Assembly: GCA_030323885.1 (NCBI GenBank)
Contig: CM059192.1
Location: forward strand, 68,793,890 to 68,857,889
Reading direction: 5' to 3'
Length of the DNA: 64,000 nucleotides
Source: Branchipolynoe longqiensis
Lineage: Eukaryota; Annelida; Polychaeta; Phyllodocida; Polynoidae
Of the stretch, positions 23,101 to 32,719 are shown piece by piece. The first letter of the stretch is position 1. Every line of letters starts with the position of its first letter. Under the pieces are notes generated by a model. That model was given only the letters and a program-made list of their open reading frames with translations, was not told where the DNA came from and searched no databases. The position numbers and the translations under genes are program-made.

Positions 23101-23737
23101 ATAAGGACCTGTCACACTATGACATATGGCGTTAGCGTGTGACCAATGTACGACAATTTGCCAGTACATCGGCATTCGTCGAACTTTGGAGGGGCGGGGG
23201 ATAAAAATGGGCATACACACAAAGTACACACAACATACACACAACATCCGTAGCATATGAAGAACGTATCTCTGACCTATCGCATACGCTCACGGTACGC
23301 TGACCAATGTTACATACGTTACTTCATCGCTAGAAGTACGGCATATACATTAAGTATGCTGGAGATACGGCAGGCATATGTTCGAATACATTAGGAGTAC
23401 GTTATGCATCCGTTGGGTGTACGCGGACTGCAATGCTGAACGTATGGCTAATGTGTTCCAACCTATCCAGACCTACCCCTAACATGTGCATAATGTACGC
23501 CGACGTACGCCCAGCATACACCCAGCATATGAGAAAGGTATGAGCATTATGCCGGCATAGGTTGAAAATTTTGAACATGCACACAAATTATTTTGCGGCT
23601 CGACCTACGCCGTATGCTGAGCGTATTCGACGTATGCCCAACCTATGCATAACCTATGATGTCGTATGCCGACGTGTTGGCCGAAAATCGCATACGTCGG
23701 CATACGCTAACGCCATACGTTGTAGTGTGACAGACCC
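23101..23737. mobile_element. GTATGC-rich inverted-repeat element, copy 1
   Basis: The termini read ..CCTGTCACACTATGACATAT at the left and the inverted form of CTGTCACACTACAACGTATG at the right. Both continue into GGCGTTAGCGT, so the arms are at least 35 bp. The interior is dense in short GTATGC, GCATAC and CGTACG motifs, both direct and inverted. A second copy lies at 51576-52236. Confidence 0.75.
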
Positions 23738-23817
23738 TATAGCAAAGACTCAAACGTCCTTCATTACTATTATGTTGCTTCTTCAAATACTCCCCTTCTC
23801 CCGATTAATGATCAGTG

Positions 23818-24140
23818 ACATAGTCTGATGGTTTGGAGTTTCTACAATTTTCTTAGATAAATGCATTAGATTGATCATTATAATCTACTTTTCTTTAGTT
23901 TGAAGTAACTTTATTTTAAATGGCTAACTTTCAAGTTATTTGAAGTGAAAACATGCTAAATTAGTTTTGGCAAGCACGCCAAAAGTCAGACACCACAAGC
24001 TTTTGTAGTAACATGTTCTGTTAAATTGCCTTAGCATCGCCTTCTATGCAACAACAAATGTTTAAGCCTAATTAATAAGTCCACCGATATCTAAATCCGA
24101 TATGTAGGATCAAATCTAGGGGAATGTCTTGGTTTTGAAA
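23818..24140 (+). mobile_element. MITE-1 copy, termini lost
   Basis: Starts at ACATAGTCTGATGG, with the first bases missing, and runs through the family interior to GGTTTTGAAAATTTGG. It ends about 60 bp before SLC10 exon 2. Confidence 0.75.
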
Positions 24141-24201
24141 ATTTGGATGGATATTGACCCCTGTTGACCCTGTTGGTCTCCTTGACGACTTCTCCACCCA
24201 G

Positions 24202-24373
24202 TTGTCTATTGGCGTGTCGGTGGCGCTGGGTCTGCCGCTGCACACGGTCGTCTGTCTGCTCATCCTCGGTTGCTGCCCGACAGGAGCCCTCAGTCCGGTG
24301 GTCGCAGTCATCCAGCAGGGTCACGTGGAGCTGGCCGTTCTTGTCACCATCATAGAGACCTGCGCCGCGTTCG
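24202..24373 (+). CDS. SLC10-family transporter, exon 2
   Basis: Residues 200-257. The frame after CACCCAG encodes LSIGVSVALGLPLHTVVCLL and ILGCCPTGALSPVVAVI. This aligns directly with the SLC10 hallmark around GCCPGG (here GCCPTG), which lies in the transport core. It joins exon 1 without a gap in the family alignment and in phase 0. It ends TTC G in phase 1 at donor GTACGT. Confidence 0.92.
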
Positions 24374-24385
24374 GTACGTCACCTG

Positions 24386-24720
24386 GTTGTTGTTTGTGTG
24401 TTGTTGTTTTACGTCCTAGCAACATCTAAAGTCATATCAGGACGGGTACCGATTTGTGACAGTATGCACTCATGGCGATTTTATAGTGCTGCCCCACTGG
24501 GAAATCAGGCTGCCAGCACTATGACCCAATAACCCCCTCAGTCACAGCAGTCACAGCTAACCAGTCCCCTGCCCTATCCTAATAATGCCAAGCACCAGGC
24601 TAGGAAGCGACAAGTATCAATTTTTAAGTCATTGGTTTGACTCGACCGGGAACCAAACTCGCTAACCCCCGATCTGCCGCACGTGAGGTCTGTGCTCTAC
24701 TGATTCGGCCATCGCTCCCG
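24386..24720 (-). mobile_element. SINE-A copy with 12-bp target duplication at a splice donor
   Basis: Full-length SINE in tail-to-head orientation. It is flanked by GTACGTCACCTG at 24374-24385 and at 24721-24732. The left copy of the duplication is the exon 2 splice donor itself. Confidence 0.9.
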
Positions 24721-24764
24721 GTACGTCACCTGCTGGTGTTGAGGGCAGGGGAGTGGGAAGGCGG

Positions 24765-25035
24765 AGAAAGTTGGTTGGTTACTGCTTTACGTCCTAACAA
24801 CATCTAAGGTCATATCAGGACGGGTACCGACTTGTGACAGTGCGCGCGCATGGCGGGAAGGCTTGGTTGGTTGTTTGACGTCCTAGCAACATCTGAGGTC
24901 ATATCAGGACGGGTACCGACTTGTTACAATGTACATGCATGACGGGAAGGCTGGAATAGTTGGTTGGTTGTTGTTTTACGTCCTTTTAACATCTAAGGTC
25001 ATGTCAGGACGGGTACCGACTTGTGACAATGCGTG
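24765..25035. repeat. Tandem SINE-A tail units, left array
   Basis: Three units of TTTGACGTCCTAGCAACATC, AAGGTCATATCAGGACGGGT and GACTTGTGACA plus a GGCGGGAAGGC...GTTGGTTGG spacer. The same unit makes the larger array at 27.06-28.18 kb. Confidence 0.85.
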
Positions 25036-25056
25036 TTAACTGTTATGTATACATGT

Positions 25057-25067
25057 ACTAAGGCTTG
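25057..25067. repeat. Left target-site duplication of the LINE
   Basis: ACTAAGGCTTG, repeated exactly at 26881-26891. Confidence 0.9.
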
Positions 25068-26880
25068 TAGGAAGTGTGGGGACCCGTGAAGAAGGGAGCT
25101 GTTCACCTGAAATCAACAGATGGAACGGAGACCTTTTCCGACAGCAAGAGAGTTGTGGCAAGATGGAGCGAACACTTCCAGAAGCTACTCAACGTCCCTG
25201 GTGACATAGATCACGAAGCTCTGAACAACATCCAGCAGCGCATTACTATAACATGCCTCGATGAGATTCCAACCATGGATGAGATGGCTAGAGCAATCGC
25301 CAGCCTGAAAGATGGCAAAGCACCTGGGGGTGATGGAATTCCTGCCGAGGTATGGAAGCATGGAGGAGACAATCTGCTCAAAAGACTGCACCAACTAATC
25401 ACCAATGCCTGGGAGGAGGGTTCTGTACCCCAAGCATGGAAGGATGCCAGCATTGTAACAATCTACAAGAAAGGTGATCGAACAGACTGTGGGAACTATA
25501 GAGGAATCTCTCTTCTTTCCATAGCAGGGAAGATCTTCGCCAGGATCCTACTCAACAGACTATCTATTCACATAACACCTGGTGTAGTTCCAGAGTCACA
25601 GTGTGGCTTCAGAGGTAACCGGAGCACTGTGGATATGATATTTTGTCTCCGACAGCTACAAGAAAAGTGCATTGAGCAGGACCGACCACTGTACATGGTA
25701 TTTGTCGATTTCACTAAGGCATTTGATACAGTCGGGAGGACCGGGCTATGGCAGCTACTGAGGAAGTACGGATGCCCAGAGAAGTTCACAACTATGATCG
25801 AGGCCCTACATACAGGAATGATGGCGAACGTTAGTGCTGGAGGGGAAGTCTCGGAATCGTTTGGGGTTACCAATGGGGTCAAGCAAGGTTGTGTACTGGC
25901 CCCCACGCTCTTTTCAATCTTCCTATCAGCAATGCTAGACGAGGCTTTCCGAGACATGGGGGATGGCATCTATATACAGTCCAGACAGAGCGCTGACCTA
26001 TTCAATGTCGCACACTTCAGAGCGAAGACCAAGACTACTCAGATACTGGTGAGAGAGCTACTATTCGCAGATGACAGTGCACTGGTTGCCCACTCTGCTG
26101 AAGAGACCCAGAAAATAGTGGACGCTTTCTCCGATGCATCAAAGAAGTTTGGCCTGAAAATTAACATCAAGAAGACGGAGGTGCTGTACCAACCCAACTC
26201 TACAAGAACCCGAGAGGAGGAGATCATGGTTGACGGAAACAAGCTGAACTCTGTTCCGGAATTCACCTATCTCGGATGCACAATATCAAGTGATGGACGC
26301 ATTGATGCTGAGATACAGAGGAGGATGGCCAAGGCTAGCGCATCTTTCGGCCGACTACGCCAGAGACTCTGGAACAACCACCATGTGTCCATTCGGGTCA
26401 AAGGTAAGATCTACCGTGCAATCGTGCTATCCACCCTACTATACGGAGCCGAGGCCTGGACAGCGTACAGACAGCAGGTGAAAAAGCTGCATGCCTTCAT
26501 GATGCGACATCTGCGTTCAATCATGAGGCTAACCTGGAAGGACAAAGTGACGAATAAGGAAATACTCGAACGGATGGGGCTGCCCTCTATGGAAGATCTT
26601 CTGATCAAAAAGAATCTCCGGTGGACTGGACACCTCATGAGGATGTCATCAGACAGGCTACCAAAGCAGATCCTCTATTCTCAACTGTCTTTTGGCTACA
26701 GAAAGAGAGGGCGACCCCGTCTCCGGTTCAAAGATACCATCAAGAGAAACCTGAAGCTGAGAGACATTAAGACCGACTCATGGACACAACTCTCACAGCA
26801 GAGAGCTAAATGGAGAGCGGCAGTCAAGTAATGAAAGCAGTCTTTGTCGCATCGCGACCGACAGCATGATGATGATGATG
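25068..26880 (+). mobile_element. 5'-truncated RTE-like non-LTR retrotransposon
   Basis: A 1.8-kb insertion bounded by a perfect 11-bp target duplication. It carries one uninterrupted reverse-transcriptase frame and a 3' UTR of only about 50 bp that ends in ATG trinucleotide repeats (26866-26880). A very short 3' UTR ending in trimer repeats is known for the RTE clade. The endonuclease part is missing, as expected from 5' truncation. Confidence 0.88.
25074..26831 (+). CDS. LINE reverse transcriptase (C-terminal part of ORF2)
   Basis: 585 open codons to TAA at 26829-26831. The reading frame is entered at GTG; no genuine start is visible because the element is truncated. Reverse-transcriptase blocks appear in order: DGKAPGGDGIPAEVWKHGG, DCGNYRGISLLSIAGKIFAR, QCGFRGNRSTVDMIF, VDFTKAFDTVGR, GVKQGCVLAPTLFS and the catalytic FADDS. 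A C-terminal region with RWTGHLMRMSSDRLPKQILY and KRGRPRLRFKDTIKRNLK follows, as in many invertebrate LINE ORF2 proteins. No stop or frameshift was seen. The protein copies RNA at a nicked target in family members. This copy is probably dead for lack of a 5' end. RTE placement is tentative. Confidence 0.92.
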   Translation: MWGPVKKGAVHLKSTDGTETFSDSKRVVARWSEHFQKLLNVPGDIDHEALNNIQQRITITCLDEIPTMDEMARAIASLKDGKAPGGDGIPAEVWKHGGDNLLKRLHQLITNAWEEGSVPQAWKDASIVTIYKKGDRTDCGNYRGISLLSIAGKIFARILLNRLSIHITPGVVPESQCGFRGNRSTVDMIFCLRQLQEKCIEQDRPLYMVFVDFTKAFDTVGRTGLWQLLRKYGCPEKFTTMIEALHTGMMANVSAGGEVSESFGVTNGVKQGCVLAPTLFSIFLSAMLDEAFRDMGDGIYIQSRQSADLFNVAHFRAKTKTTQILVRELLFADDSALVAHSAEETQKIVDAFSDASKKFGLKINIKKTEVLYQPNSTRTREEEIMVDGNKLNSVPEFTYLGCTISSDGRIDAEIQRRMAKASASFGRLRQRLWNNHHVSIRVKGKIYRAIVLSTLLYGAEAWTAYRQQVKKLHAFMMRHLRSIMRLTWKDKVTNKEILERMGLPSMEDLLIKKNLRWTGHLMRMSSDRLPKQILYSQLSFGYRKRGRPRLRFKDTIKRNLKLRDIKTDSWTQLSQQRAKWRAAVK

Positions 26881-27058
26881 ACTAAGGCTTGGCGGGCCGG
26901 GAACCAGCTGGCCGGGGCCAGCGACACGAGTGACCAGTGAAGACTAATGCTGGGGGATAATAAAGCATTGAGTAACAAGAGGTCAATGTGTGAAGTAGTT
27001 CCTCAATCAATCACATTACATGGTGTCAGATGTGAATCACATGACAGTCCGCACTCAT
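26881..27058. mobile_element. LTR-like remnant after the LINE
   Basis: After the second target duplication (26881-26891) there is GGGGGATAATAAAGCATTGA, a polyadenylation-like motif. It is followed by ACATTACATGGTGTCAGATG, resembling the LTR end and primer-binding region of Gypsy-type elements. No coding sequence remains. Confidence 0.4.
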
Positions 27059-28177
27059 GGTGGCCAGGTGGGAATAGTTGGTTGGTTATTGATTTACGTC
27101 CTAGCAACATGTAAGGTCATATCATGACTTGTGATAATGCAGACGCATGGCGGGAATAGTTGGTTGGTTATTGATTTACGTCCTAACAACATCTAAGGTC
27201 ATATCAGGACGGCTACCGACTTGTGACAGTCTGCACGCATGGCGGGAAGGCGGGAATAGTTGGTTGGTTGTTTGACATCCTAGCAACATCTGAGGTCATC
27301 AGGATGGCGGCAAGGTGGGAATAGTTGGTTGGTTATTGATTTACGTCCTAACAACATATAAGGTCATATCAGGACGGGTACCGACTTGTGACAATGCACA
27401 TGCATGGCGGCAAGGTGGGAATAATTGGTTGGTTATTGTTTTACATCCTAGTAACATCTAAGGTCATATCAGGACGGCTACCGACTTGTGACAATGCGCA
27501 CTCAGGCGGGAAGGCGGGAATAGTTGGTTGGTTGTTTGACGTCCTAGCAACAGCTGAGGTCATATCAGGACAGGTACCGTCTTGTGATAGTCCGCACGCA
27601 TTGGGGCAAGGTGGGAATAGTTGGTTGGTTATTGATTTACGTCCTAGCAACATCTAAGGTCATATCAGAACGGGTACCGACTTGTGACAATGCACACGCA
27701 TGGCGGGAATAGTTGGTTGGTTATTGATTTACGTCCTAACAACATCTAAGGTCATATCAGGACGGCTACCGACTTGTGACAGTCTGCACGCATGGCGGGA
27801 AGGCGGGAATAGTTGGTTGGTTGTTTGACATCCTAGCAACATCTGAGGTCATCAGGATGGCGGCAAGGTGGGAATAGTTGGTTGGTTATTGATTTACGTC
27901 CTAGCAACATCTAAGGTCATATCTGGACGGGTACCGACTTGTGACAGTCCGCACACATGGCGGGAAGGCAGGAATAGTTGGTTCGTTATTGCTTTATGTC
28001 CTAGCAACATCTGAGGTCATATCAGGACGGGTACCGACTTGTGATAATGCACACGCATGGCGGGAAGGCGGGAATAGTAGGAGTTTGTTTTACAACCTAG
28101 TAACATCTAAGGTCATATCAGGACGGGTACCGACTTGTGATAATGTACACGCATGGCGGGAAGGCGGGAAATAGTTG
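27059..28177. repeat. SINE-A tail satellite array
   Basis: About a dozen units of roughly 103 bp, with some shorter variants. Each holds GTCCTAGCAACATCTAAGGT, CATATCAGGACGGGTACCGA and CTTGTGACA plus a spacer with GGCGGGAATAGTTGGTTGG. A block at 27143-27350 recurs almost identically at 27696-27903. Confidence 0.9.
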
Positions 28178-28508
28178 GTTGTTGTTTTATGTCCTAGTAA
28201 CATATAAGGTCATGTCAAGACGGGTACCGACTTGTGACAGTGCGCACTCATGGTGACTTTATAGGGCCTCTCCACTGGTAGACCAGACCACTGGCACCAT
28301 GACCCGATACCCCACACAGTCAGATTATCCTGATACTGAGCACACCATTTCTTGTCCTCTCCTATTAATGCTGAGCGCCTTGTTAGGAAGCGACAAGTAT
28401 ACATTTTTAAGTCAAGTTTGAGTCAACCAGGGTTCGAACCTGTGGGTTCGAATCCTACGATCTAGCAAAACGGGAGATGGAGGCTCAGCCCATTCGGCCA
28501 TCCTGTCT
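28178..28508 (-). mobile_element. SINE-A copy at the end of the satellite array
   Basis: Full tail-to-head SINE. Its tail is contiguous with the tandem units, and its tRNA-like head ends near CATTCGGCCATCCTGTCTGG. It is a plausible founder of the array. Confidence 0.85.
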
Positions 28509-28933
28509 GGCCTTCAGATATATATATATATATATTATATATGAAGTTCGTGGAAAGCACACTGTGAACTCATCCAGTGATACCCTTTGGAGTGGTTGGT
28601 GCCTGTAGTATAATTTATTACAATGATCCAGAATACAATATAAATCTATATATTTATTAGGTCTATCAGATATCACTTAACCGCTGCTCTGGAACTGCGA
28701 TGTACCTGGATTCACAGTGATGATCTCCTATTGCTATTCCTACAGCTGTTCCTATGGCTGTGACCTCTCCATGAGTACGAACGCATCTCATTTTGGGGGT
28801 AGATACAAAATTGGATCTTCACCGCAAAGTTGTACGTCTACAATAACTTAGAAGATTTTCCACAACACGTCTCTCATCCTTCATGGCGTTACAGTTCCTC
28901 CACCGCGTTGTTTTGTTATCTTCTCTCCCGCAG

Positions 28934-29337
28934 GGATAATGCCGCTGTGGCTCTTCGCCTACGGCAACTTCCTCGGTTTGGCGTACGACCACGTCTCGGC
29001 TCCTTATTTCTTCATTGCGGGCGCCCTGGTGCTGGTGGCCGCTCCTCTGCTGATGGGTTTCATCATCCAGAAGGCTTGTCCAGGAGCCCTCCAGCAACTC
29101 GACCGGGCCATCCCGACCACCTGCCTCCTTCTCATCCTGCTAGAGTTCACCGTCAACGCCACCGGGTTCGCCGCCATCTGGGACGTGGTCACGTGGCGCC
29201 TCCTGGCGGGCAGCGGGCTGGTTCCCATCCTCGGCGGGATTCTCGGAGTGGTCGGTGGCGCCGGGTTCCAGCAGAAGCTGCCGCAGACCAAGACCATGAC
29301 GATCGTCACCTGTGTGCAAAACACCATCCTGGCCAAG
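28934..29337 (+). CDS. SLC10-family transporter, exon 3
   Basis: Residues 257-391. GG at the exon start completes the split Gly codon, giving FGIMPLWLFAYGNFLGLAYD, the counterpart of the MPL...Y segment in SLC10 proteins. Further hydrophobic helices follow (FFIAGALVLVAAPLLMGFII, TTCLLLILLEFTVNATGFAA, LVPILGGILGVVGGAGF). The exon ends TMTIVTCVQNTILAK, matching the conserved ETGxQN helix region. The acidic-Thr-Gly part of that motif is replaced here by VTCVQN, which may affect cation binding. The donor is GTGAAT, phase 0. Confidence 0.93.
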
Positions 29338-29464
29338 GTGAATTAAAAAAATATATATATTAGCGGGACGCTTTGCTTGTGTAGTAAGTACTCGGCACTG
29401 ACCTCTCAGGCAAGATGCAGACACATAGACAGGTGGGCATGGTGGATCGGGTGATTGCATCAGG

Positions 29465-29690
29465 AAGCCTAGGTAGTGTAATGGTTAGTATACTAGCCCC
29501 GGAATTTGTTTCCCTTGACCACAAATATATGATTGTGAGCTTTCTAATTTAATGAGTGTCTAATGGCACATAATTGATTGTCTGCTTTTACATGTAAAAG
29601 CGATGGTTTGAACAAAAAACAAACATTTCTCACCGTGAATATGGCCTATGCTGCCGACACGGCGTAAAGCAACCACCAATCAATCATCAA
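29465..29690 (+). mobile_element. SINE-B, tRNA-like head
   Basis: The head contains GTAGTGTAATGGTTAGTATA, resembling a tRNA A-box region. The tail GTGAATATGGCCTATGCTGC leads into CAATCAATCATCAATC. A fragment of the same tail lies near 8.64-8.69 kb. The family name is not known to me. Confidence 0.5.
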
Positions 29691-29861
29691 TCTATTATAT
29701 ATCACATATATTTATTAATATATTAGATATATATTAGTATTTTGGATCGGACATCAAACTATGCATTATACATCATGCATATGTAATATATGATATTAGT
29801 ATTAAGTATCACATATCACACTATTATATATCACACATATTTATTAATATGATATATATAT

Positions 29862-30116
29862 GAGACTGTCTCAAAAGGTGCTAAGCAATATGGGACAAAA
29901 CTTTGTCCATTGTAACAATCAACATACTATCTGCTTATGCATTTGCTCAGGATAAACTGATTTGTTTTTTACATGGTGTTTCATAATCCCAATAGAATAC
30001 ATATTGATTTGAAGCAAATGTCCTTGTGTTTTCAGTGTAACCGTTTCTGTGCTGTTTTGTGTCAATCGTTACAATGGACCAAAAAAAAAAGAGTTAGCCC
30101 CTTTTGAGACAGGCTC
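29862..30116. mobile_element. 255-bp inverted-repeat element (MITE-6)
   Basis: Starts GAGACTGTCTCAAAAGG and ends with the inverted CCTTTTGAGACAGGCTC. It is inserted in ATATAT sequence, which makes the duplication length ambiguous. It is non-coding. Confidence 0.85.
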
Positions 30117-30194
30117 ATATATATTAGTATTTTGTATTGTAGATCACACTATATATGTTATATATCACATATATATATACTTGGCTAACTGCAG

Positions 30195-30374
30195 GTGATC
30201 ATCCAGATGTCATACCCCGTGGCGGACGCCTCAGTGATGGCGGTGACCCTGATGTGTGTTGACTTCTTCACTGTCAGCTTCATGATAGTCACCTATCTCC
30301 CGCACCTCGGCCTCACGCTCTGCTGGCCCGCCTACAGACCCTTCCACCAGCACGCCGGGATAGGCGGACTGCAG
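30195..30374 (+). CDS. SLC10-family transporter, exon 4
   Basis: Exactly 60 codons, residues 392-451. It begins VIIQMSYPVADASVMAVTLM and continues through FFTVSFMIVTYL, the last membrane helices of the SLC10 fold. It then enters the cytoplasmic tail (RPFHQHAGIGGLQ). It is phase 0 at both ends. The donor GTTTGT is formed by adjacent SINE tail sequence. Confidence 0.92.
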
Positions 30375-30420
30375 GTTTGTTTGCTTGTTTGTTGGCGTTT
30401 TACGTCCTAACAACATCAAT
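30375..30420 (-). mobile_element. SINE-A tail remnant at exon 4 donor
   Basis: GTTTGTTTGCTTGTTTGTTG followed by GCGTTTTACGTCCTAACAAC is the CAAA-repeat end of SINE-A in reverse orientation. It starts at the first intron base. Confidence 0.8.
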
Positions 30421-30769
30421 AGAGAGGGTGTAATGAGGTCATGAGGCAACGTTCGGTGGCCATATTGGGTGACATACAGAAGGCTTGCAACTGCCTACAC
30501 TGTGGTTATTTACTGATTTGTTGGTTTATTTGTCACTGTTTTGAGCAGTTTGGCCTCAGAAGTTGTTGTTGCTAAAGTGCTGTAAGTAAACACATTGGAT
30601 GTAAACTGCCCAGAATCTCCCATAACACAAGAAAACTCTGTTTAACTGCATCTGCGTGCATTCACAACTTGGCTAGGGAGGGTGCTCGTAGCTGTACTTT
30701 CTATCCAACCTTGATGGCCGAAGAGGCACTGGTCACGTGGTGCTACTCATTTGACGCAAATCCTCAATT

Positions 30770-31040
30770 GTCATATCAGGACGGATACCGACTTGTGACA
30801 GTGCGCACATAGCTCTACGTGTCCATACAGCTCAGGCCAGTGAGTTTATTGTTTTACGTCCTAGCAACATCTAAGGTCATATCAGGACGGATACCGACTT
30901 GTGACAGTGCGCACATAGCTCTACGTGTCCATACAGCTCAGGCCAGTGAGTTTGTTGTTTTACGTCCTAGCAACATCTAAGGTCATATCAGGACGGATAC
31001 CGACTTGTGACAGTGCGCACATAGCTCTAAGTGTCCATAC
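30770..31040. repeat. 107-bp tandem array derived from SINE-A tail
   Basis: GTGCGCACATAGCTCTA recurs at about 107-bp spacing (three times). Each unit contains TTTTACGTCCTAGCAACATC and TAAGGTCATATCAGGACGG plus a spacer unrelated to that of the 27-kb array. Confidence 0.9.
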
Positions 31041-31291
31041 AGCTCAGGGCAGTGAGAGGTGGACGAGTAGGCAGTGAAAGAGCTTGGCGAGAAGTGGGGA
31101 GGGGGGGCTTTGAGTGAAGTCAGCGGCCGTGGTGAGGGACTTTGTTGACATCGCATTCTGTTCATCCTCAAAATGTATCAGATCGTTACTCAATCTTCAT
31201 GAAAATCGGCCAATAGATAGAAAACAGGTATGTGAAAATGATTATAGTAGTTTCAAAAACGCACATCCTCAAACTTGAGTGATTTACAGAG

Positions 31292-31475
31292 GTCTTTACA
31301 GTGCTGCCTTACTGGGAGATTAGGCCACTGGCACCATGACCTGATGTCCCACTCAGTCACATTATCCTGACACTTAGCTAACCAGTCCTTGTCCTATTCT
31401 ATTAATGCTGAGTGCCAGGCTAGGGAATGACAAGTGTAAGCCACTGGTTTGACTTAGCCGGGATTCGAACTCTCA
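31292..31475 (-). mobile_element. SINE-A copy, tail missing
   Basis: Central body (GTGCTGCCTTACTGGGAGAT) and part of the head (GGGATTCGAAC, a B-box-like site) are present. The tail is absent. Confidence 0.75.
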
Positions 31476-31510
31476 TTCACTCTTCATTTCACTGACATTT
31501 CCTCATGCAG

Positions 31511-31743
31511 GATTCGATTGGTGACCGGATAGTGCGTTCGATGGTGAAGGCCGGGGAGATCACGTTCGGCAAGCTACAACAGTCGCCGGCCTTCCAGCGA
31601 GTGATTGGGGCGGACCGGGGGACCGTCGGGCACGGTGACACGGGCAAAGGTCTCCACAGGGACACCAGCAACTTCGGGTCGATCAAGGGTCGCCTCATGT
31701 ACACGGGCAGCACGGTCGGAACGCTCGACAGCGCTTACCGCAG
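31511..31743 (+). CDS. SLC10-family transporter, exon 5 (cytoplasmic tail)
   Basis: Residues 452-529, beginning DSIGDRIVRSMVKAGEITFG and including HRDTSNFGSIKGRLMY. It is hydrophilic and beyond the usual SLC10 C-terminus. The in-frame ATG at 31505 is in the acceptor region and is not a start. It ends in phase 2 (CGC AG) at GTAGGT. Confidence 0.88.
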
Positions 31744-31957
31744 GTAGGTGAAGGTCATATATATCAGCGTTCGAAATAAGAGCCTGTCCGCTTGTCTGGG
31801 ACAAGTGAGAATAAGCACGGTCAAGTAGAATATGGCTTGAGCTTATCCGTTGGACACGTGACAATTTTGTATATATATGTATACATAGATCTGTCTATAT
31901 ATATATATCTATGTGTATATAGATTTATGTATATATAGATCTATGTATATACAGATC

Positions 31958-32001
<44 letters not shown>

Positions 32002-32719
32002 TACAACACTTCAGCGGTACAGTGAGTGGCAGATACAGTGTGAAGGGGTGGTGGCACCACCATCGGAGCTGAGCTGAGGTGGGGAGGCTGGCGCGGTAGA
32101 TGACAATGAGAGACTCCCACAGTCCATGGAGCTGAGTGAGTGATGAGGGAGAGGAGGGATATTCCGGATTATTATACTCATGTAATTCTTATACAGCATA
32201 TATATATGTACACCAAACTTTAGATATCACCAAAGTTAGCCAATTAATTATTACAATAGTTACAATATAAAGGTCAATTTTATTCGACAACACATCAGGC
32301 AACTAAGAAACTTAGATGGTTACGGATTCGAGAACATGCCCTAACACTTCTGACATTCATCCCAACTAATTATGGCTTATATATATTGGGGCGGGTGGGA
32401 GGAAAAGCCTGCTTGAATAGGTACTTCTGGTATGAATGCCCAAATTGAAGTGATCTAACTCTCTGCAGGACTCAGAATGCCAACTATAATGTCATAGGGA
32501 TTCACAGTGTATATTTGATGATCTCATAGGGACTTTTTACTTGGTTACTCTGCTTTACTGCATAATATTAGTGAGTGCTTCCCAACTTCAGGGCTCGCTT
32601 CCATGTTACGAATTATGCATGTAACCGAGTAACGTGCACAATTGTCAACCTAATATGTTTAATTACAAAATTAACCAAGATTAACGGAATAATTTGTTGT
32701 GCTTTTCCCTTCTTCCAAG
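31744..32719 (+). other. SLC10 intron 5
   Basis: Has a fragment shared with 57.75 kb (CAGCGTTCGAAATAAGAGC at 31770) and a long TA-rich tract (31870-32005). The rest is unremarkable; it ends in TTCCAAG. Confidence 0.6.

Larger units (their letters stand above)
18173..24201 (+). other. SLC10 intron 1 (6 kb)
   Basis: Contains MITE-1 copies (18333-18696 and 23818-24140), a large inverted-repeat element with a microsatellite palindrome (21655-23053) and a GTATGC-rich inverted-repeat element (23101-23737). G-runs occur near 19404 and 19572, and a (GA)n tract near 20691. At 18.9-21.6 kb I saw no gene; short open frames there have no recognisable domain. Confidence 0.65.
24374..28933 (+). other. SLC10 intron 2, repeat-filled
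   Basis: Contains a SINE-A copy at the donor, tandem SINE-tail units, an RTE-like LINE and an LTR-like remnant. A larger SINE-tail array and another SINE-A follow. From 28510 to 28933 there is only a short TA repeat and unremarkable sequence, ending in TCCCGCAG. Confidence 0.75.
29338..30194 (+). other. SLC10 intron 3
   Basis: Contains a second SINE type (29465-29690), TA-rich tracts, and an inverted-repeat element (29862-30116). The acceptor is ACTGCAG. Confidence 0.65.
30375..31510 (+). other. SLC10 intron 4
   Basis: Opens with a SINE-A tail remnant (30375-30420). It then holds a 107-bp tandem array (30770-31040) and a SINE-A body (31292-31475), and ends in CATGCAG. Confidence 0.7.

Noticed and set aside
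24640..24720. Possible tRNA gene (B-box-like sequence in complement)
   Set aside because: It is the head of a SINE-A copy. The same head occurs in more than ten copies, always followed by the SINE body and tail.
28969..29363. Alternative frames over SLC10 exon 3
   Set aside because: The transporter frame is supported by splice phase and family motifs; the others are shadows.
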